Below, piece by piece: positions 15,221 to 19,489 of a stretch of DNA of 19,489 bases; positions within the stretch are counted from its first letter, which is position 1; every line of letters starts with the position of its first letter. The position numbers and the translations under genes are program-made. The notes beneath the pieces were generated by a model that was given only the letters and a program-made list of their open reading frames with translations, was not told where the DNA came from and ran no database searches. The DNA is from an uncultured Clostridium sp. (GTDB lineage Bacteria; Bacillota; Clostridia; Clostridiales; Clostridiaceae): assembly GCF_937920395.1 (NCBI RefSeq), contig NZ_CALEVF010000218.1, positions 1 to 19,489 of the forward strand, read 5' to 3'.

Positions 15221-16303
15221 TTATTTTGAAGTTAGGTACCCTTCATTCATTAGAAGCTCAGCAGATAATACTGCGCCACCCGCTGCACCGCGTAGAGTGT
15301 TGTGAGATAAACAAACAAATTTATAATCAAATATTTTGTCCTCGCGTAGTCTACCAAGTGATATTCCCATACCTTTTTCAATATTCCTGTCGAGTCTTGT
15401 TTGAGGTCTATCATTTTCTTCAAAGTATGTTAAGAAATGATCAGGAGCAGTTGGAAGCTTCAAATCTTGTGGTTTTCCTTTGTAAGTTGCCCATTTTTCT
15501 AAAATAGTTTCTTTTGATGGTTTATTTTCAAAGGAAACAAACACTGCAGCTAAGTGACCATCAGCAACAGGGACACGTATACATTGAGTTGAAATTATAG
15601 GGTCCTTTGCATTAACTACTTTATCATTTTCTATATGGCCCCAAATTTTAAGTGGTTCTTGCTCACTCTTTTCTTCTTCTCCACCTATATATGGAATAAC
15701 ATTATCAAGTATTTCTGGCCAGTCTGAGAAAATCTTACCAGATCCAGATATAGCTTGATATGTGCAAACTAATATTTTTGTAGGCTTATATTCTAGAAGA
15801 GCACTTATAGCAGGAACATAACTTTGAATTGAGCAGTTGGGTTTTACTGCAATAAAACCTCTTTTAGTTCCCAGTCTCCTTCGTTGTGCATCAATTAATT
15901 TGAAATGGTCTGAATTTATCTCAGGAATAACCATTGGAACATCTGGAGTACTTCTATGTGCAGAGTTATTTGAAACTACAGGAGTTTCAGCTTTTGCATA
16001 TTTCTCCTCAATTTCACGTATCTCATTTGCAGGCATATTAACAGCGCAAAATACGAAATCTACCTCACTGCTTATAACATCCACTTCGTTTATGTTTTTT
16101 ATTACTATGTTTTTGACGTTTTCAGGCATTGGGACATCCAATTTCCATCTTTTATTTACTGCGTCATAATAAGTTTTACCCACAGAGTTCTCACTAGCAG
16201 CAATAACAGCTATTTCAAAATAAGGGTGATTTTCAAGTAGTGTAACAAGACGTTGACCAACGAATCCAGTTCCACCTAATAATCCGACTTTTAGTTTTTT
16301 CAT
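15221..16303 (-). CDS. asd: Aspartate-semialdehyde dehydrogenase (archaeal/fungal type)
   Basis: This enzyme reduces aspartyl-4-phosphate to L-aspartate 4-semialdehyde, the branch point to lysine/diaminopimelate, threonine and methionine. I chose the ATG at 16303 (360 residues), because GGAGG lies about 10 nt upstream and the protein then begins MKKLKVGLLGGTGFVGQR. The frame is open further upstream but with no comparable ribosome site. The nucleotide-binding loop is GGTGFVG at 10-16. The catalytic cysteine is C157 in KPNCSIQ and the catalytic histidine is H250 in VPVADGHLAAVF. Length and motif style match the archaeal/fungal branch rather than the proteobacterial Asd. It is divergent from speD. 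No terminator other than palindromic element copy 2 is seen downstream. Confidence 0.95.
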   Translation of the reverse strand: MKKLKVGLLGGTGFVGQRLVTLLENHPYFEIAVIAASENSVGKTYYDAVNKRWKLDVPMPENVKNIVIKNINEVDVISSEVDFVFCAVNMPANEIREIEEKYAKAETPVVSNNSAHRSTPDVPMVIPEINSDHFKLIDAQRRRLGTKRGFIAVKPNCSIQSYVPAISALLEYKPTKILVCTYQAISGSGKIFSDWPEILDNVIPYIGGEEEKSEQEPLKIWGHIENDKVVNAKDPIISTQCIRVPVADGHLAAVFVSFENKPSKETILEKWATYKGKPQDLKLPTAPDHFLTYFEENDRPQTRLDRNIEKGMGISLGRLREDKIFDYKFVCLSHNTLRGAAGGAVLSAELLMNEGYLTSK

Positions 16304-16336
16304 TGTATTAATACCTCCGATTCTAATGATGTACAA

Positions 16337-16382
16337 ATGTGTAAAATTATAATTATTACACATGAATATATTCATATTCATG
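16337..16382 (-). promoter_or_regulatory. asd leader/promoter with nested dyads
   Basis: ATGTGTAA (16337-16344) and TTACACAT (16356-16363) form a perfect dyad. On the minus strand its centre holds TATAAT, a plausible asd -10 box. An adjoining palindromic cluster, CATGAAT...ATTCATG (16361-16382), includes the perfect 14-nt palindrome ATGAATATATTCAT. These look like regulator binding sites. There is no lysine riboswitch or T-box in the short leader. Confidence 0.4.
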
Positions 16383-16576
16383 TTTTACTAGGAATAGTAA
16401 TAATAAACAGAAAAAAAATATATATGTTACTATTATAAATGATTATAATGTTTAAAAGTATATACTTCAAGTAATTTATTATATAGAATGGGTAGGGATA
16501 ACAAATTTGTAGCTTTATAATCAAGTAATAAGTTATAGAACTTTTTATAAAAGTCTAAGAGAAATGGGGAATTAAA

Positions 16577-17395
16577 TTGGCTAAAAATGATAAAAATAAA
16601 ATTAAACTTTATGGATTTAACAATTTAACAAAATCATTAAGTTTTAATATTTATGATGTTTGTTATACAAAAACAATTGAGGATAGAAAAAAATATATAG
16701 AATATATCGATGAACAATATAATGCTGAGAGGTTAACAAAAATTCTCACTGATGTTACGAAAATGATAGGCGCTAGTGTTCTAAACATTGCAAAGCAGGA
16801 TTATGATCCTCAAGGAGCAAGTGTGACATTACTCATTTCAGAGGAAGAAATTCCATTATATGTGGTAGATCCTTCTTGTAATAGAGGTATTCTAACGCCA
16901 ATACGGGAGAATATTGTAGGACATTTAGATAAAAGTCATGTAACGGTGCATACTTATCCGGAAAGCCATCCACAAAATGATATAAGTACCTTTAGAGTGG
17001 ATATAGATGTAGCCACTTGTGGTGAAATATCACCATTAAAAGCTCTAAATTATTTAATAGATAGCTTTGATTCAGATATTATCACTATTGACTATAAAGT
17101 TCGTGGTTTTACCCGCGATATGGATGGCAAAAAACATTTTATAGATCATGAAATTAATTCTATACAAAATTATATTGCTAAAGAAACAATAGCTAGATAT
17201 ACATTAATGGATATGAATATATATCAATCTAATATATTTCATACAAAAATGATATTAAATGATTTTGAACTTGATAATTATTTATTTGAGATTAAACAAG
17301 AAGATTTAAATGAGGATGAAAAAGTAAATATTGTTGCAAAACTTGAAAAAGAAATGAAAGAAATATTTTATGGTATGGATATTTCTAACGATTAA
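16577..17395 (+). CDS. speD: S-adenosylmethionine decarboxylase proenzyme, Escherichia coli type
   Basis: This enzyme makes decarboxylated S-adenosylmethionine, the aminopropyl donor for spermidine. It has 272 residues and resembles the long enterobacterial SpeD over nearly its whole length. The block [15 protein letters not shown] contains the self-cleavage site, with S120 predicted to become the pyruvoyl group. [42 protein letters not shown] and NIFHTKMIL follow. The alpha/beta processing into two chains is inferred from the family. The start is TTG 16577, with GGGGA at 16566-16570. It is the long E. coli-like class rather than the short Bacillus/Thermotoga class. No speE or speA gene lies nearby. 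It is divergent from asd across about 270 nt. Confidence 0.95.
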   Translation: MAKNDKNKIKLYGFNNLTKSLSFNIYDVCYTKTIEDRKKYIEYIDEQYNAERLTKILTDVTKMIGASVLNIAKQDYDPQGASVTLLISEEEIPLYVVDPSCNRGILTPIRENIVGHLDKSHVTVHTYPESHPQNDISTFRVDIDVATCGEISPLKALNYLIDSFDSDIITIDYKVRGFTRDMDGKKHFIDHEINSIQNYIAKETIARYTLMDMNIYQSNIFHTKMILNDFELDNYLFEIKQEDLNEDEKVNIVAKLEKEMKEIFYGMDISND

Positions 17396-17813
17396 TGTTA
17401 TATTAAACATATATAGTAAAAATATATAGTAAATGAATAAAAAGCATGTTTAAATAAATGACAATTAATGATTTTGTTAGCTATTTAAATGTGCTTAAAT
17501 AATAAAAGTAACCATATCAATTAAACGATTTCATACTTATGGAAATAAAAATAATTAATTTATTAATTATTTATTAAAATAAAATACAGTTTTTACCACA
17601 GCTTTACTATAATATATGGTATAATTTAGAATATGTAGTAAATATGTTATTAAAAACATTTAAAACAAATAAAAACAAATTAAGTAAAATTTTGTTTGTT
17701 TAAGAATTTAACATCAGGACATTTATGTTTTATTGATTTGCTTACTATTATATGAATTAAAGCATATTAATATAAATTATAATTTGTTTAGGTTTTGAGG
17801 GAGAGAGGTAGTC
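17396..17813. other. 418-nt AT-rich intergenic region between speD and glgB
   Basis: I see no gene here. It holds a hairpin after speD (described separately) and two overlapping TATAAT boxes (17608-17613 and 17620-17625), which are candidate -10 elements for glgB with no convincing -35. A loose inverted repeat around 17657-17703 (TTAAAACAAA with TTTGTTTAA) could form a stem in a long glgB leader. No known riboswitch class is recognisable. Confidence 0.45.
17442..17496 (+). terminator. Hairpin downstream of speD
   Basis: AAGCATGTTTAAATA (17442-17456) pairs with TATTTAAATGTGCTT (17482-17496). As RNA all 15 positions pair, two of them as G-U wobbles, around a 25-nt loop. It follows the speD stop by about 46 nt, but there is no U tract. 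It may therefore be an end-stabilising structure rather than a classical terminator. Confidence 0.35.
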
Positions 17814-19489
17814 ATGAATAACGTAGAAGCTTTCTTATTACATAAAAATGAATTTGATAGTTACAAATTTATGGGATGTAAACTTATAACAAAAGATGGG
17901 GAAAAGGGGGCTGAATTTTCAGTATGGGCACCAAGTGCAAAAGAAGTTATGGTGGTAGGAGATTTTAATAATTGGGATGGGTTTTATCATTCCATGAAAA
18001 ACATACAAAAATCAGGTTTCTTTAATATTTTTATAAAAAATATTAAAGATGGTGATTTATATAAATATAAAATAATAACAAGTAAGGGAAAATCACTTTT
18101 TAAGGCTGACCCCTATGGATATTTTTCCGAGGTAAGACCTAATACCGCATCAATTGTAACGGATTTAAAAGGATATCTGTGGGATGATAAGAACTGGATG
18201 CTACAAAGGAAAAAAAGAAAGCCTTATGATATGCCTCTCAACATATATGAATTGCATCTTGGTTCTTGGGCTCGTGATGATAATAATAAATTTTATTCGT
18301 ATAGGGAAATTGCAGACAAGCTTCTTAGCTATGTATTATACATGGGATATACTCATATTGAGTTGTTACCAGTTATGGAACATCCATTAGATGATTCTTG
18401 GGGGTACCAAATTACAGGTTATTTCTCTTTGACTAGCAGATTTGGAAGTCCAAAAGATTTTATGTGGTTTGTAAACAAATTTCATCAAAACAATATAGGA
18501 ATTATATTGGATTGGGTTCCAGGACACTTTTGCACGGATGAACATGGTCTTTATAAATTTGATGGAACGGATTTATTTCAATATGATAATCCAGAGCTTG
18601 GTGAAAATTATGACTGGGGTACTGCAAACTTTGATTTGGGAAAAGGCGAAGTTCGTGAGTTCCTTATTTCAAACGCAATGTTTTGGTTTGAATTATATCA
18701 TATTGATGGACTGAGAGTAGATGCTGTTTCTAACATGTTGTATCTAGATTATGGGACAAGGCATGGTATGAATCTTAAAAATAATAAGGGGACTAATATA
18801 AATTTAGAAGCTGTATCATTTCTAAAAGAGCTAAATGAGATTATATTTAGAAATTATCCAAATGTACTAATGATTGCAGAGGAATCTACATCATGGAGGG
18901 GAGTAAGTTCACCTACGAGTGTTGGCGGTCTTGGATTTAACTATAAGTGGAATATGGGCTGGATGAATGACATGCTAAAATATATGCAACTAAATAGTAA
19001 TGAAAAGAAAGCTCAACATGAGTTAATAACATTCTCATTAATGTATGCTTTTTCTGAAAATTATATATTGCCTTTATCTCACGATGAAGTTGTTCATTGT
19101 AAAAAGTCACTATTAAGTAAAATGCCATTTGATTATGATTATAAGTTTTCTAGTTTAAGGCTTTTTTATGGGTATATGATGGCGCACCCAGGTAAAAAAA
19201 TATTATTTATGGGAGGTGAGTTTGGTCAGTTTATTGAATGGGATCCGAATAAAGGTTTGGATTGGCTTCTTTTAGAGTATCCTATGCATAAAAAGCTTCA
19301 GCAATATACTAAAGCGTTAAATGAATTTTATAAAGGTGAAAAAGCTTTATGGCAAAATGATCACACTAGTGATGGATTCGATTGGATTGATTCTAATAAT
19401 TCTAATCAAAGTATAATTTCATTCACAAGGATAGCGTACGATAAGGATGATTATTTAATAGTAGTTTGCAATTTTTCACAGGTTTCGTA
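17814..19489 (+). CDS. glgB: 1,4-alpha-glucan branching enzyme GlgB (3' end outside window)
   Basis: This glycogen branching enzyme (GH13 family) cuts alpha-1,4 chains and re-attaches them as alpha-1,6 branches. The frame is open from ATG 17814 to the window end, giving 558 codons of an expected ~630-670. Residues about 20-120 form the CBM48-like N-terminal domain (EFSVWAPSAKEVMVVGDFNNWDG). The catalytic barrel follows, with IYELHLGSW (144-152) and DWVPGHF (233-239). The nucleophile is D303 in DGLRVDAV, the acid E356 in MIAEEST and the third carboxylate D424 in SHDEVVH. GGEFGQFIEWD comes later. All catalytic residues are intact. AGAGAGG precedes the ATG. Other glycogen genes, if present, would lie beyond the right edge. 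Confidence 0.95.
   Translation, partial: MNNVEAFLLHKNEFDSYKFMGCKLITKDGEKGAEFSVWAPSAKEVMVVGDFNNWDGFYHSMKNIQKSGFFNIFIKNIKDGDLYKYKIITSKGKSLFKADPYGYFSEVRPNTASIVTDLKGYLWDDKNWMLQRKKRKPYDMPLNIYELHLGSWARDDNNKFYSYREIADKLLSYVLYMGYTHIELLPVMEHPLDDSWGYQITGYFSLTSRFGSPKDFMWFVNKFHQNNIGIILDWVPGHFCTDEHGLYKFDGTDLFQYDNPELGENYDWGTANFDLGKGEVREFLISNAMFWFELYHIDGLRVDAVSNMLYLDYGTRHGMNLKNNKGTNINLEAVSFLKELNEIIFRNYPNVLMIAEESTSWRGVSSPTSVGGLGFNYKWNMGWMNDMLKYMQLNSNEKKAQHELITFSLMYAFSENYILPLSHDEVVHCKKSLLSKMPFDYDYKFSSLRLFYGYMMAHPGKKILFMGGEFGQFIEWDPNKGLDWLLLEYPMHKKLQQYTKALNEFYKGEKALWQNDHTSDGFDWIDSNNSNQSIISFTRIAYDKDDYLIVVCNFSQVS

Noticed and set aside
15226..16169. Rightward open frames within asd
   Set aside because: They are antisense to the well-conserved asd gene, and their products show no recognisable motifs.
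16304..16381. N-terminally extended asd start at 16381
   Set aside because: The extension overlaps the dyad region and has no ribosome binding site. The family N-terminus begins at the ATG at 16303.
16304..16576. Lysine riboswitch, S-box or T-box upstream of asd or speD
   Set aside because: There are no conserved core elements or T-box sequence, and the leaders appear too short and AT-only.
18184..18390. Short rightward frame within glgB and a leftward frame at 18937-19128
   Set aside because: Both lie out of frame inside glgB, whose catalytic motifs are all intact.

Overview
The window is very AT-rich, uses clostridial-type ribosome binding sites (GGAGG/AGGAG, with several TTG starts) and carries genes typical of Clostridium sensu stricto or a close anaerobic relative. 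The main evidence is the cobalamin/siroheme cluster, a fused cobA-hemD gene and an archaeal/fungal-type aspartate-semialdehyde dehydrogenase. The species cannot be named from this sequence alone.

Positions 1-8570 hold one long rightward tetrapyrrole operon, entered in the middle of cobQ. The order is cobQ (3' part), cbiB, hemA, precorrin-2 dehydrogenase (sirC-like), hemC, cobA-hemD fusion, hemB, hemL, then a 19-bp-stem intrinsic terminator. Together hemA, hemL, hemB, hemC and hemD convert glutamyl-tRNA to uroporphyrinogen III. CobA and the dehydrogenase take it to sirohydrochlorin, the entry to siroheme and anaerobic B12 synthesis. CbiB and CobQ act late in B12 assembly. No protoheme gene is present.

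Positions 8570-12610 hold an integral membrane protein with a C-terminal zinc ribbon, an isolated cbiT (B12 ring methylation/decarboxylation) behind a dyad-flanked -10 box, a membrane-anchored SGNH hydrolase, and an alpha/beta hydrolase whose 3' end has been replaced by a palindromic repeat element.

Positions 12255-15206 are bounded by two diverged copies of the same ~235-bp palindromic element in opposite orientation. Between them lie an XRE regulator abutting peptide deformylase, an HD-domain protein, a leftward membrane-anchored hypothetical protein with a probable frameshift near its start, and an intact 46-codon small gene ending in a terminator hairpin.

Positions 15221-19489 hold asd (leftward) and speD (rightward), divergently transcribed from a region with strong dyads. 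They are followed by a 418-nt AT-rich gap and the first 558 codons of glgB, which runs off the window.

Most of the window is ordinary core metabolism. The most unusual items are the inverted pair of long palindromic elements and the genes they affect, the small gene at 14713, the promoter dyads at cbiT and asd, and a possible coupled micro-ORF in front of hemC. I did not find a clear new multi-gene system.
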